Positions 9,548 through 18,792 are shown, numbered from the stretch's first letter. The stretch is DNA of 64,000 nt from UBA1794 sp050946375 (GCA_050946375.1 JBMNUT010000006.1:62001-126000); one strand, 5' to 3'. Program-made: numbers and translations. The notes: generated by a model from the letters alone, not told the origin.

Positions 9548-10932
9548 GCTTCCTTCTGCGCCTTGGTGCGGAGCAGGCTGCGCAGGTTTTCTTCGGCGCC
9601 GGGCTCGCGGCGGGAGGCGGCGGAGCGGAGGTAGCGCTCGGCTTCGTCGTCACGCCCGAGGAGATAGAGGGCGGCGCCGAGGGCGTTGTGCGAACGGGGG
9701 TCCTGGGCTACGCCGCGCAGCAGTTCGAGCGCCTCTTCGGCGCGCCCGGCGGCAAGGGCCTGCTGGGCGGCATTGATGACGCGGGCGGCAACGTCGGGCT
9801 TATAGTCGTAGCAGATGGCGATGTAGCCGGAGTTGCGCTGGTCGCTGAGGACGTTGTCGGCCAGGTAGCGGTAGGCGCGGCCTCCGTCGAGCTGCTTGAG
9901 CAGGCGCTCGCGGCGGTCGACGTCGGTCTCGGTGTCGATAATGCGGAGCATCTCGTCGCGATAGGGCGAGGAGCTGTCGGCTATCTGGTCGCGCAGCTCG
10001 GTCCATGCCTCGCCGCCATTGACGGTCTGGAAGAGGGAATCGGCGGCCTGGGGCACGCGTTGCTGGAGATAGTGCTGGAGGGCGAGCCCGCGGTTGCGGC
10101 CCAACTCCCGGTTGAAGCGCACGGGTCCCTCGGGCGATGCGAGTCCGATGATCTGGATGCGCACGACGCTGGAGGTGGTGTCGGCAAAGATGTCGCGGGT
10201 GATCTGCACGATTTGGTCGAGCGTGGCGCGGTTCTCGCGGAAAGCGGGGTCGAGCTCCCACTTATTGACGGGGAAATGGACGTAGAGCGCCCCCCGTTCC
10301 TTGCGGAGGACGCGGTCGGGCGTGTAGTCGCGGCACTCGGATATGTGGTGCAGCACGGGGTTTTGGCGGGCGAGCTCGCCGGCCTTGCCGGTATTGTCGG
10401 CCACGGCGGGCAGAACAGGCCGGAATTCGGGGATAAACGTCGACCGGGCCACGAGGGAGTCGGGCAGCGAGCGGAAGTTGCAGCAGCCCTCTTCGTCGCG
10501 GGCGAGGAGGAGGGCGACGGATCCGTAGCGCATCCAGGGGTAGCGGTCTACGTCGATGGTGGTGCTGAGGAGGCAGGTGTCGCCGGGTGCGTACTCGCCG
10601 TCGGTGGCGGGGGCTGCATGGCCGAGGGCGCGGCTGCGCTCGATCTTCTTGCGGTTGAGGCGTCCGCGGAAGACGGCCTCGGGCAGGTCGAGGGTGTCGC
10701 GCTCGCCGCAGATGCGGGGGGTGAGCCAGAGGCTGTAGTTGCTGCGGAGCGCGCCGCGGGGCACGGTGAGGGGCAGGGTGACGCGCAGACGGGTGCTGTC
10801 GGTCCACTGCAGGGGTGTGGCGCCGTCGGTGGCGGCAGGCGCAGGGGTCTGCGCTGCGGCGCCGAGGGTGAGTGCTCCGGCCAGGAGGGCGGCGGAGAGG
10901 GTGTGGCGGGTGTATGTGCGTGTGTTCTTCAT
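9520..10932 (-). CDS. DUF3868 / OmpA-like protein of pilus locus 1
   Basis: A 470-residue secreted protein. The start at 10932 gives a signal peptide (MKNTRTYTRHTLSAALLAGA, then LTLGAAAQ); the upstream part of the open frame to 11454 overlaps the DUF3575 gene and is rejected. The N-terminal half is the beta-rich DUF3868-type region. The middle carries an OmpA-like segment, VRIQIIGLASPEGPVRFNRE with a later GRNRGLALQHYL, a motif pattern used for peptidoglycan contact. The C-terminus has TPR-like helices (GRAEEALELLRGVAQD, LLGRDDEAERYLRSAA). It starts 14 bp after the DUF3575 gene and precedes the fimbrillin. The counterpart in locus 2 (55382-56791) has the same architecture. A scaffold role between wall and pilus base is inferred. 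Confidence 0.78.
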   Translation of the reverse strand: MKNTRTYTRHTLSAALLAGALTLGAAAQTPAPAATDGATPLQWTDSTRLRVTLPLTVPRGALRSNYSLWLTPRICGERDTLDLPEAVFRGRLNRKKIERSRALGHAAPATDGEYAPGDTCLLSTTIDVDRYPWMRYGSVALLLARDEEGCCNFRSLPDSLVARSTFIPEFRPVLPAVADNTGKAGELARQNPVLHHISECRDYTPDRVLRKERGALYVHFPVNKWELDPAFRENRATLDQIVQITRDIFADTTSSVVRIQIIGLASPEGPVRFNRELGRNRGLALQHYLQQRVPQAADSLFQTVNGGEAWTELRDQIADSSSPYRDEMLRIIDTETDVDRRERLLKQLDGGRAYRYLADNVLSDQRNSGYIAICYDYKPDVAARVINAAQQALAAGRAEEALELLRGVAQDPRSHNALGAALYLLGRDDEAERYLRSAASRREPGAEENLRSLLRTKAQKEAAQSAVALP

Positions 10933-10946
10933 CGTCGGCCTCCTCG

Positions 10947-11516
10947 TTACTTGATCATATATACTACGGATATGGCGGCACGCGTGGGCTTGAGGAAGAC
11001 TTTGTTGTCGCTCCCGAGCTGTGAGCCGCAGATGGCACACTCGTACTGCTTGTAGTGGGCATAGGCGAGGCCTATGGCAAACTCGGCTTCGATGCTCCAG
11101 TGCGGGGAGAGGATCCAGTGGTATCCGTAGCCCACGCCGATGGCTCCGAGGTCGCCCTGGTAGCGGTAGTCCTTGAGGCCGTCGTAAAGCCCGAAGGGGA
11201 AGGATACGTTTCCGGCATTGAAGTGGGCGTATTCGAGCTGCGCCGAGAGGAAATGTCCGGAAAAGGCTTCGCAGAGCCAGTAGCGGTAGCCCGGCTTGAT
11301 GGAGATGTGCTTGAGCTTTTTGTTTTCGGAGTAGGTGAATGGGTTGTAACCCACTTCGAGCTGGAGGGAGTGTCGGGCGCCGATGCGCTTTTCCACTTCC
11401 GCATTGGCCGTACCCAGCATGCCCCAATAGAGAAGATTGGTCTTCACGGCCCATTCCTGCGCCTTCATTCCCGCGAAAGGGGCGACGAGAAGAAGGACTA
11501 ACAGCAGTCTTTTCAT
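10947..11516 (-). CDS. DUF3575 outer-membrane protein (locus 1)
   Basis: A 189-residue protein with signal peptide MKRLLLVLLLVAPFAGMKAQ. I chose 11516 over an ATG four codons upstream (11528) because it gives exactly the length of its locus 2 paralogue. The body alternates aromatic beta strands (WAVKTNLLYWGMLGTANAEV, FSGHFLSAQLEYAHFNAGNV), as in small beta-barrels of the DUF3575 family. Near the C-terminus is a Cys pair (ECAICGS) that is also present in the paralogue (KCGNCGE). It is the first gene of pilus locus 1 and is preceded by a Bacteroidetes-type promoter. The function is unknown; such proteins recur beside DUF3868 and fimbrillin genes. Confidence 0.8.
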   Translation of the reverse strand: MKRLLLVLLLVAPFAGMKAQEWAVKTNLLYWGMLGTANAEVEKRIGARHSLQLEVGYNPFTYSENKKLKHISIKPGYRYWLCEAFSGHFLSAQLEYAHFNAGNVSFPFGLYDGLKDYRYQGDLGAIGVGYGYHWILSPHWSIEAEFAIGLAYAHYKQYECAICGSQLGSDNKVFLKPTRAAISVVYMIK

Positions 11517-11642
11517 AGTTGTGTCCATATACCTCGCAGTGTATATAGCGTTATTTATTGCCGAACGCTTCCGGCTCCTGCTGTCGAAGGGCGGGAGGGG
11601 ATTTTCATTTTACATCCGGCTTCTGTTTCCTAAACGTAGGGG

Positions 11643-11650
11643 CAAAAATA
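11643..11650 (-). promoter_or_regulatory. Predicted -7 box for pilus locus 1
   Basis: On the minus strand this reads TATTTTTG, fitting the Bacteroidetes -7 consensus TAnnTTTG, about 130 bp before the DUF3575 start. A TTTG (11674-11677) lies 23 bp upstream, slightly further than the usual 19-21. Confidence 0.45.
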
Positions 11651-11839
11651 ATGGTGGCGTGTCAAAATTGTATCAAACGGGTTGCATTTTAACTTTGGTA
11701 TTATGTTTTATTTTGCCGCTGTTAGCTATTTTAACAGTATGGGGGGGGGTAAATTTATTAAGCATAAATAGCTTGCAAACAGTTGCGCTATGTTAATTTG
11801 GAAAAGTGGCCGAAATGTCGTTTTTAGGGGGCAATCCGG

Positions 11840-12980
11840 CCGCTGGAAGGGGGGCTTGGGGCTGGGGATTGTAGTAAAAGTTTTTGGCCTTTTCTTCGCT
11901 GCCCCGAAGAAAAGGGGGCAAAAGAAGGGGGCGATTGCCGCCGGGCTTTTTGCAAAAAGGGCTGGCGCTTTTTGGGAAATGCCATGGCGCTTTAGGGAAA
12001 TCCCCTGCCCCTTTAGGCTTAAAGGGGAAATCCGAGAGGGGAATACCCTCTGCCCTTTTGCGAAAAGGGGGAAGCGCGGGATGGAATCCCGCTATTTCGT
12101 TCATTTTTCTTCGAGGCCCCGAAGAAAAACGAACCAAAAAGAAGGGGGCTCCGGGCGGGGAAAGAACTCGCCGCCTCTGCGGCGGCTCAAACAGCTTCCC
12201 CCGAGACTGTTGGGGAGCAGCCCCCTACCCTTTGGCAAATACCCTTGGCCCTTTTGCGAAAAGGGAGAAACGCGGGATGGGAATCCCGCTGGTCTGTTCA
12301 TTTTTCTTCGGGGCCGGAGGCCGCCAGTGGCGGCAATTCTGTACCTTTTCTTCGCTGCCCCGAAGAAAAGGCACCAAAAGAAGGGGGCTGTTTCCCCGCT
12401 TGCGGGGAACAAAGGGACAGGGTACTGTCAAGCAGATGAACCCTAACGGGCAGGAGGGACGGACTGCGCAGAATATATTCCGTTACCTTTCTTGACTGGT
12501 ACAGACCAAAGAAGGGGCGTAAACCTCCGGGACTTTTCGCTTTCTACGCGAAGGAGTGCGCGGCAAAGCCGCTTGTTCTTGTATCTTTTCTTCGCTGCCC
12601 CGAAGAAAAGACACAGAACTGCCGCCACTGGCGGCCTCCAGCAGCGAAGAAAAATGAACAGAATAGCGGGATTCCCATCCCGCGCACCCCCTTTTTTCGC
12701 AAAAAGGCAAGGGATATTCGCAAAATGGTAAGGAATTCCCGTTAAAAAAGGTAGTGGAATATATTCTGCGAAGTCCGTCCCTCCTGCCCGTTAGGGTTCG
12801 TCTGCTTGAAAGTACCTTGTCCTTTTGTTCCCCGCCTGCGGGGAAACAGCTCCCTTCTTTTTGGTTCGTTTTTCTTCGGAGCAGCGAAGAAAAATGAACG
12901 GAATAGCGGGATTCCCATCCCGCGCATCCCCTTTTAGTAAAAAGGTAAGGGATATTTCATCCCGCATTCCCCCCTTCTAC
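11840..12980. repeat. Noncoding nest of direct and inverted repeats
   Basis: No credible gene lies between 11529 and 13020; the open frames here are interchangeable low-complexity peptides. The region is made of repeated blocks. Block A (about 90-100 bp: a CCCTTTTGCG/AAAAGGG hairpin, then GCGGGATGGGAATCCCGC, then TTCATTTTTCTTCG) occurs near 12030-12120 and 12235-12330 in one orientation and near 12640-12733 and 12890-12970 in the other. Block B (about 146 bp, including GAAGAAAAG, GAACCCTAACGGGCAGGAGG and AGAATATATTCC) occurs at 12345-12490 and inverted at 12750-12895. 22-bp-period units like those elsewhere in the window are visible at about 11950-12025. The nest separates pilus locus 1 from the toxin-antitoxin pair. 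Confidence 0.7.
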
Positions 12981-13020
12981 AAAAAAATAAAGGAGAGCGC
13001 TTTAGCGTCCTCCTTTATTT
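12981..13020 (-). terminator. Terminator of the toxin-antitoxin pair
   Basis: AAATAAAGGAGGACGCT pairs with AGCGCTCTCCTTTATTT (minus strand), with an A/T-rich tail on both sides, directly after the antitoxin stop at 13024. Confidence 0.7.
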
Positions 13021-13023
13021 AAT

Positions 13024-13356
13024 TTACCACAACGCGACTTTTCCCGCGACTCCCAAATCAAGAGTGGCCGAAGTTATTCCCAAAGCCTTAAATACGCGGC
13101 TCATAGTAGAAAGCGTCATAGAACACTTTCCGCTCTCCAATTTGCATATTTGCGAGCGTTTAACCCCTATCTTTTCACCTAACTCTTCCTGCGTCAGGTG
13201 CTGCTTCAGACGGGCTTTCTTAATAGCCTCTCCCACAAAATAAGCCTGTATCTCCTCTTTAAGCTTCGCTTCCATTGCGTCCCGCTCCGGAGTGCCTACC
13301 TTTCCCCATACTTCGTCTATCAGTTCATCTGCCGGGGTGAAATTCATCTTAGCCAT
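13024..13356 (-). CDS. XRE-family antitoxin (HigA-like)
   Basis: A 110-residue protein with a C-terminal Cro/C1-type helix-turn-helix: LTQEELGEKIGVKRSQICKL followed by ESGKCSMTLSTMSRVFKALG. The N-terminal 45 residues are acidic and helical and may neutralise the toxin. It lies 8 bp after the toxin gene, toxin first, which is the HigBA order. By family, it binds toxin and represses the shared promoter. Base composition is more AT-rich than the flanking TPR and pilus genes, which fits acquisition. Partner assignment is from adjacency. Confidence 0.8.
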   Translation of the reverse strand: MAKMNFTPADELIDEVWGKVGTPERDAMEAKLKEEIQAYFVGEAIKKARLKQHLTQEELGEKIGVKRSQICKLESGKCSMTLSTMSRVFKALGITSATLDLGVAGKVALW

Positions 13357-13364
13357 ATCTTCTA

Positions 13365-13706
13365 TTATCTTTTATCGTTAAAGTATTCCTGCATCAGTCG
13401 TTCTGCCTTTTCTATTTCCTTTTTCGGGGTTTTCTGTGTTTTCTTCACTATGCCGTGCGTTACTATCACATAAGCCCCTATTTCTTTGTCCCAAAAGGCA
13501 AACAGGCGGTAACATATCCCGTTGAAAAGCGTCCGCAGTTCCCATATTTCGGAGTTCTCCAGCTTCTTGAAAAGTTCCTTATCCATTACCCCGTTTTGTA
13601 CTTTCTTAATATTGTAGGTAATCTTCTGCTGGGCTTTCATGGGCTGCGCTCTCACAAAGCCTATCGCTTCATCGCTTAGTACTATGGTTATCGGTTGTAC
13701 GTTCAT
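13365..13706 (-). CDS. RelE/HigB-type toxin (phage Gp49-like family)
   Basis: A 113-residue protein. The core IWELRTLFNGICYRLFAFWD and VTHGIVKKTQKTPKKEIEKA match the HigB/Gp49-like toxin family, where conserved Arg, Phe and Lys positions form a ribosome-dependent mRNA endonuclease. It is transcribed ahead of the XRE antitoxin with an 8-bp gap. A canonical promoter (TATCTTTG with TTTG 20 bp upstream) lies 20 bp before the start. Active or decayed status cannot be told from sequence, but the frame is intact and of family length. Confidence 0.8.
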   Translation of the reverse strand: MNVQPITIVLSDEAIGFVRAQPMKAQQKITYNIKKVQNGVMDKELFKKLENSEIWELRTLFNGICYRLFAFWDKEIGAYVIVTHGIVKKTQKTPKKEIEKAERLMQEYFNDKR

Positions 13707-13726
13707 ATCGGCATCTGTTACGTTTG

Positions 13727-13758
13727 CAAAGATAGCGGCTTGTTTCTAAATTAGCAAA
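13727..13758 (-). promoter_or_regulatory. Promoter of the toxin-antitoxin operon
   Basis: Minus-strand TATCTTTG (13727-13734) and TTTG (13755-13758) separated by 20 bp, an exact Bacteroidetes sigma-70-type pair. The antitoxin is expected to act here. Confidence 0.65.
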
Positions 13759-13931
13759 CAAGTATATCTGTTTCCTATCTGCTTTTTCAGATAAAACTGT
13801 CTTCTTGGGTTTTGAAAAAGGGAAATGGCAATTCCCTTTTTCCCTGGCCTTTTTCTGTCCGAAAAAGGCCGACTTTTCGCATGGCATTGCCGAAAAGAAA
13901 GAAAAAACATCGGCCCTATTGCTTTTTTCGC

Positions 13932-13939
13932 TACATTTG
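13932..13939 (+). promoter_or_regulatory. Predicted -7 box for the TPR/barrel operon
   Basis: TACATTTG fits TAnnTTTG and lies 57 bp before the ATG at 13997. No clear upstream TTTG was seen at 19-21 bp. Confidence 0.4.
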
Positions 13940-13996
13940 TTGCGCAGTAATTTCCCGTATTACGCGCTATTCTTATATATAAGAACCTGAAGAACG

Positions 13997-16627
13997 ATGA
14001 AGAACCCCTTGTCATACCTCTTACTGGCTGCCTGCATGACCCTCGGCTGCGGAGCGCTCTCCGCGCAGGGCACGAGCTCGGCTGCCGCCAACCGCTATCT
14101 CGAAGAAGGTGCGGCCTACTACCAGGCCGGCAACTATGCCGCCGCCAAACAGTCGCTGACGCGCTTCCTGGCGCGGAGCGTGCGCTCGGAAGCCTCGGAG
14201 GAGGCGCGCTACCTGCTGTGCTGCTGCAGCTATGCCCTGCAGGAACCGGAGCGCGTGGCGCAGATGAGGCAGTTCATACGCCGCTACCCGTCGAGCCGCA
14301 TGCGCCACCACGTCGCGGCTCTCTTAGGCTCGACGCTCTACTACGAGCAGGACTACGAGGGTGCGGCGGAGGCTTTTGCTTCGTGCAAGTGGGACTATCT
14401 GCCCTCGGCGGAGGCGGCGCAGGACTTCCGCCTGCAGCAGGGACTGTCGCTCCTGGCATTAGGGCGCAACACGGAGGCACTGGCGGTGTTCACGGAACTG
14501 GCGGGCGAGACGGAACGCTACGACCGCGCCTGCCGCTACTACATAGCTACGATTTACTACTTAGAGGCCGACTACCGCCCGGCACTGGCGGGATTCCTGG
14601 AACTGGCCGACGAGCCGGGCTATGCGTTCCGCGCCTCGTGCCGCGCGGCGGACATCTACCTGAAGAACAAGCAGTATGCGCAGGCCGTGGCCCGCTGCCC
14701 GCAGGGCACGCCGGACGCGGCGGAAGCGGCGCAGACGCCTGCCGAGGAGCAGCCGCTGCTGCAGGCGGAGCCGCACCGGATCAGGGGCGAGGCGCTCTAC
14801 TACACGGGGCAGTATGCGGAAGCGGTGGACGAACTGGAGCAATACACGGCGCAGGTGGAACGTCCGGCCCGCGAGGCGCTCTACGCGCTGGGGGCTTCGT
14901 ACCTGGAGTGCGGGGCGCCGCTGAAGGCGGAGCAGATACTGGCGCAGGTGACAGCGGGCGGACACACGAACGACGCGCTGGCGCAGAGTGCTTACCTGAA
15001 GCAGGGACACGCGCGTCTGGCCCTGCAGGAGCGGGGCGAGGCGCAGGAGGCGTTTGAGCGGGCTGCGGCACTGGACTTCGACCCGCAGGTGAAGGAGGAA
15101 GCGGACTTCAACATTGCGCTGGCCGCGCACCAGGACAAGCGGGAGAGCTACGCCGCACGGGCGGCCCGCTGGGAGGGCTTCCTGCAGGAATATCCGGCTT
15201 CGGCTTACCGCGGACGTGCCACGGGCTACCTGGCGGAGCTGTACCTGAACGACTTCCCGGCCGGGGAGGCGCTGGAACGCCTGAGGGCGTGGGGCGCGCA
15301 GGACAGCAGTCTGCTGCGGGCGCACCAGATAGTGGCGGCGCGGATGGGCATGGCGGCTGTGGAGAAGGAGCCGGCCGAGGCGCTCCGGCTGCTGGACGAG
15401 TCGCTGCAGATAGGCATCGACGCGGAGGCGCGGACGCAGGCGCTCTACTGGCGCGGCGAGGCGCACTATCGCGCGGGAGGTGCCCGCGAGGCGGAAAAGG
15501 ACTTCAAGAACTACATAGCCCTCTCGGGGGGCACTGCACGGGGCGGGTACGCGCAGGCGTACTACAACCTGGGATATCTGGCATTCAATGCGCAACGCTA
15601 CGCCGAGGCCGACAGTCTTTTCTCTCTTTATCTCCAAGCCGAGCCGGAGCGTGCGTTGCGCGCGGATGCCCTTTGCCGCATAGGTGACTGCCGCTACCAG
15701 CGGCGGGCCTTCGACGAGGCACTGGCGGCCTACCGCGCTGCGGCGGAGGCCGACGCGACGAAACGCCCGTATGCGCTCTATCAGGAGGCGTACATGGCGG
15801 GAGTGCGCAAGGACTACGCGACGAAAATCGGGCTGCTGGAGCAGCTGACGGCGCAATATCCGCAGGACGAGACGATGCCGGACGCGCTCTACGAGCTGGG
15901 CCGTGCCTACGTGCTGACGGGCGCAAACGACAAGGCGCTGGGTACGTATGAGCAACTGATGGGCCGCTTCCCGCAGAGCGACAAGGCGCGCCTGGCGGCG
16001 ACGGAGCGGAGCATGCTCCTGGCGCAGGCGGGACGCACGGATGAGGCTGCGGCGGCCTACAAGGCGATAGCGGAACGGTATCCGGGCACGGCGGAGGCGC
16101 AGCAGTCGCTGCAGGAGCTGAAATCGTGGGCGGTGGAGAACCGGCAGGTGGGGCAATACCTGGCGTATGCCGACACGCTGCAGGGCGGCCGCTATGCCGT
16201 AGGGGCGGAAGAGAAGGAGGCCCTGATGGAGGTGGAACGTGCGGCGCTGGAGCAGGAAGCGGAGGCGCGGCGCATGGCGGAGACGGACTCGCTCTACGAG
16301 GCGGGGGCGCTGGAGGGCCTGCAACAGATGGCGGCTGCGCCTGACTCGGCCCGCGAGAGCGCGGCCAAGGCGCACTACCTGCTCTGCCAGCTGATGTACG
16401 ACCGGGGCGAGAAGGCGGAGGCGGAGAAGGCGCTGACGGCCTTCATCGACGGCGGGAGCACGCAGGCGTACTGGATGGCACGGCACTTCATACTGCTGGC
16501 CGAGGTGTGCCGGGCGGAAGGACGCAAGGCGGAGGCCAGGGGTTACCTGCAGGGACTGAAGGAAACGTATGCGGGCGAGGACGACATCGCCGAGCGGATT
16601 GAAAAAGCGCTGGGTGATTTGGAATAG
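13997..16627 (+). CDS. Large periplasmic tetratricopeptide-repeat protein
   Basis: An 876-residue protein with signal peptide MKNPLSYLLLAACMTLGCGA, then LSAQG. Nearly the whole length is helical repeat with TPR signatures such as EEGAAYYQAGNYAAAKQSLT, ALYYTGQYAEAVDELEQY, YYNLGYLAFNAQRYAEADSL and LYELGRAYVLTGANDKALGT. TPR arrays of this kind, like YbgF/BamD-type proteins, bind partner proteins in the periplasm. It is directly followed by an outer-membrane barrel gene (52 bp), and the pair is likely one operon. A scaffold or assembly function for that barrel is inferred. The first Cys lies inside the signal peptide without a clear lipobox, so I treat it as soluble or loosely attached. Confidence 0.75.
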   Translation: MKNPLSYLLLAACMTLGCGALSAQGTSSAAANRYLEEGAAYYQAGNYAAAKQSLTRFLARSVRSEASEEARYLLCCCSYALQEPERVAQMRQFIRRYPSSRMRHHVAALLGSTLYYEQDYEGAAEAFASCKWDYLPSAEAAQDFRLQQGLSLLALGRNTEALAVFTELAGETERYDRACRYYIATIYYLEADYRPALAGFLELADEPGYAFRASCRAADIYLKNKQYAQAVARCPQGTPDAAEAAQTPAEEQPLLQAEPHRIRGEALYYTGQYAEAVDELEQYTAQVERPAREALYALGASYLECGAPLKAEQILAQVTAGGHTNDALAQSAYLKQGHARLALQERGEAQEAFERAAALDFDPQVKEEADFNIALAAHQDKRESYAARAARWEGFLQEYPASAYRGRATGYLAELYLNDFPAGEALERLRAWGAQDSSLLRAHQIVAARMGMAAVEKEPAEALRLLDESLQIGIDAEARTQALYWRGEAHYRAGGAREAEKDFKNYIALSGGTARGGYAQAYYNLGYLAFNAQRYAEADSLFSLYLQAEPERALRADALCRIGDCRYQRRAFDEALAAYRAAAEADATKRPYALYQEAYMAGVRKDYATKIGLLEQLTAQYPQDETMPDALYELGRAYVLTGANDKALGTYEQLMGRFPQSDKARLAATERSMLLAQAGRTDEAAAAYKAIAERYPGTAEAQQSLQELKSWAVENRQVGQYLAYADTLQGGRYAVGAEEKEALMEVERAALEQEAEARRMAETDSLYEAGALEGLQQMAAAPDSARESAAKAHYLLCQLMYDRGEKAEAEKALTAFIDGGSTQAYWMARHFILLAEVCRAEGRKAEARGYLQGLKETYAGEDDIAERIEKALGDLE

Positions 16628-16679
16628 ACGCCGCGGGGCACGTGAAAGATACTTAAATAAGAAGTTCAAGATTACTTTT

Positions 16680-18506
16680 ATGAAGATACAGATTTTACCT
16701 TTGTGGTCCACCGCCCTCCTTTTGGGGAGCGCGGGATTCCCGGCCGTGCTGTACGGACAGACGGACGGGAAGGAACAGATCGTGACCGTAGAAAAAGAAT
16801 ATGACCCCGTGGTGGGCCGCGAAGAACGCATGGAGGTGCTGCCCGTGGGGGTACTGCCTTCGGGCGAGCGGCAGGCCATAGAGTACGGAAGCGGCGCGCA
16901 GGCGTACACCGATTCGCGCTACCGTCTGGGGCCGGACATCCTGCGCCTGACGCAGGACGAGGCTACGCAGGGCTACGTGCTCGGCGGGGGCGGCAACTAC
17001 GGGCAGGGTGACTTGCGGGCGGGATACCTGTGGAACATGACCAACCGCGACGAACTGGGCGTGAACGCGTCCTTCGGGAGTACCGTCAAGTCGCGCACGG
17101 TGGACCCGGTGGCGGAGTATCCGGCCTACGGGTACAGCAAGTGGGACAACCACTTCTTCCGCACGGAAGCGGCGCTGGACTATGCGCACTACTTCGACGA
17201 GCTTACGCTGCGCGTGACGGGGGGAGTGGGCTTCGACAACTTCAGCTACTACCGCTTCATCCAGTCGTCTGCGGCCGAGTTGCCGGGGGCGGGATACCTG
17301 TTCCGCGGAGCGACGGCCAACCAGGGTCACCGCAAGTACGCAGCAGGCTTCGACCTGCGCACCAATGAGATGACGAGCCTGCCGCTGCACTTCGACGTGG
17401 GCGTGAACTACTCGGCATTCCGCCGCAGCCACATGGCCGACGGGGCGCCCCTGACGGAGCACGGCATACACACGACGGCCGACGTGAGCGGCGATCTGGA
17501 CGAAGACCAGAGCCTCGGAATCCGCGTGGAGATGGACAACATGCTCTATTCACGCCTCTATGGCGGCTACACGGCGCTGCAGGCGAACCCGTATTACCAG
17601 CTCTTCGGGGCGGGATTCAAGGTGCGTATCGGCGCCAAGATGCACTACAACGTGGGCCGGGGGCAGTTCGTACAGTTCGCACCCGACGTGGCGGCGGAAT
17701 ATGTGTTCTTCAACGACTACGCAGTCTATGCGAATATCGGCGGCGGACACATACTGAATGACTTCAGAAGCCTCGAGGAAAAGAATCCCTACTGGATGTC
17801 GGGGCGGCTGAAAGATGCGCACGAACGGCTGAATGCCGCTGTGGGCATCAAGGGAAACGTGGGACCGGTGTTCTCGTTCGACGTGCGCGGCGGATATGTC
17901 GACACGAAGAACGACGCCTGTTTCTACAACCTTTTCTCGAATCTGACCGACGTGGCATACCTGTACGTGGGCAACGCGGACACGAGACATGCGTATGCCG
18001 AGGCGAAAATCGACCTGTATATGGGCCCGGTCAAGCTGTCGGCACGGGGAAAGACCTACAAGTGGAAGGACGAGGACCGCATGTATCATGTGGCCAAGCC
18101 CAAGAATGAGGTGGAAGCCTCGCTGCACTTCCCGATTACGTCGCGGGTGCAGGTGGGAATCGCCTACACTTATATACAACGCAACCGCGTGAATTTGATC
18201 CATTACATGTTGCAACCCGAAAGACAAAACGAGGTGGCGCTGCAGGCGGCGGTGTACGGAATGGACTGGAACTCGTTTGATCCGGCTCAAGCGGCTGCGC
18301 TCTACGAACTGGGCGGGGCGGCCAACGCGCTGTCGTACCGCATGAAGGCGGTGAGCAACCTGAGTGCAAACATTTCGTTCGCCATCACTCCGCGCCTCTC
18401 CCTCTATGCCCAGACGAGCAATCTGCTGGACTGCGACTATGAGGACTTCTACTCGTATCCGACAAACGGTATCAACTTCCTGGGAGGACTGTCGTTCCGG
18501 TTCTGA
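16680..18506 (+). CDS. Outer-membrane beta-barrel protein, TonB-receptor-like, partner of TPR protein
   Basis: A 608-residue protein. The start at 16680 gives MKIQILPLWSTALLLGSAGF as signal peptide; the open frame upstream overlaps the TPR gene. After cleavage comes VTVEKEYDPVVGREERMEVL, a short periplasmic segment, and then many alternating aromatic strands (RAGYLWNMTNRDELGVNASF, FAITPRLSLYAQTSNLLDCD) ending GINFLGGLSFRF, with a C-terminal Phe as in barrel proteins. It resembles the barrel part of TonB-dependent receptors but I see no plug domain. Ligand unknown. Pairing with the TPR protein suggests a two-part envelope system. Confidence 0.68.
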   Translation: MKIQILPLWSTALLLGSAGFPAVLYGQTDGKEQIVTVEKEYDPVVGREERMEVLPVGVLPSGERQAIEYGSGAQAYTDSRYRLGPDILRLTQDEATQGYVLGGGGNYGQGDLRAGYLWNMTNRDELGVNASFGSTVKSRTVDPVAEYPAYGYSKWDNHFFRTEAALDYAHYFDELTLRVTGGVGFDNFSYYRFIQSSAAELPGAGYLFRGATANQGHRKYAAGFDLRTNEMTSLPLHFDVGVNYSAFRRSHMADGAPLTEHGIHTTADVSGDLDEDQSLGIRVEMDNMLYSRLYGGYTALQANPYYQLFGAGFKVRIGAKMHYNVGRGQFVQFAPDVAAEYVFFNDYAVYANIGGGHILNDFRSLEEKNPYWMSGRLKDAHERLNAAVGIKGNVGPVFSFDVRGGYVDTKNDACFYNLFSNLTDVAYLYVGNADTRHAYAEAKIDLYMGPVKLSARGKTYKWKDEDRMYHVAKPKNEVEASLHFPITSRVQVGIAYTYIQRNRVNLIHYMLQPERQNEVALQAAVYGMDWNSFDPAQAAALYELGGAANALSYRMKAVSNLSANISFAITPRLSLYAQTSNLLDCDYEDFYSYPTNGINFLGGLSFRF

Positions 18507-18542
18507 GGAAGGGAAAGAGAAAAGCAGATTCTATACAAGATA

Positions 18543-18577
18543 ACATAAAAGCCGAGGCAATGCCCCGGCTTTTATGT
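18543..18577 (+). terminator. Terminator after the TPR/barrel operon
   Basis: ACATAAAAGCCGAGGCA pairs with the following CCCCGGCTTTTATGT around a short loop, 36 bp after the stop. It is A/T-flanked on both sides, so it can work in both directions and also overlaps the stop of a possible small minus-strand gene. Confidence 0.7.
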
Positions 18578-18675
18578 TAGTGTACATGCTTCGACTTTCG
18601 AAGCTGGAACCAAGCCCAAATGCCTGCGGCAACGGCTACTCCACTGCTTACGGCGAGAAAAATAATCAGTTCCAT
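18577..18675 (-). CDS. Possible 32-residue single-span membrane peptide
   Basis: ATG at 18675 to TAA at 18577 encodes MELIIFLAVSSGVAVAAGIW followed by AWFQLRKSKHVH, a hydrophobic helix with a basic C-terminal tail (inside-positive). It lies between tRNA-Leu and a terminator on the same strand. The amino-acid pattern is gene-like, but there is no second line of evidence. Confidence 0.35.
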   Translation of the reverse strand: MELIIFLAVSSGVAVAAGIWAWFQLRKSKHVH

Positions 18676-18792
18676 ATCTTAAATCAGGCTTTAGATTTCG
18701 ACAAAGCTATGAACAGCAATGAACAATTTCCGCGCAGAGAAGAATAATTACGCCGTCAATCGGCCGAAGAGAAAGCCCTACTTTCAAAAAAG

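Noticed and set aside
11790..12495. Proteins encoded in the repeat nest (several frames over 100 codons)
   Set aside because: The frames repeat the same low-complexity peptides in several phases on both strands, which reflects repeat DNA and not selection on a protein.
14561..16909. 782-residue antisense open frame over the TPR gene
   Set aside because: It is Arg/Leu/Gln-rich, as expected from the complement of Ala/Glu-rich GC-rich code.
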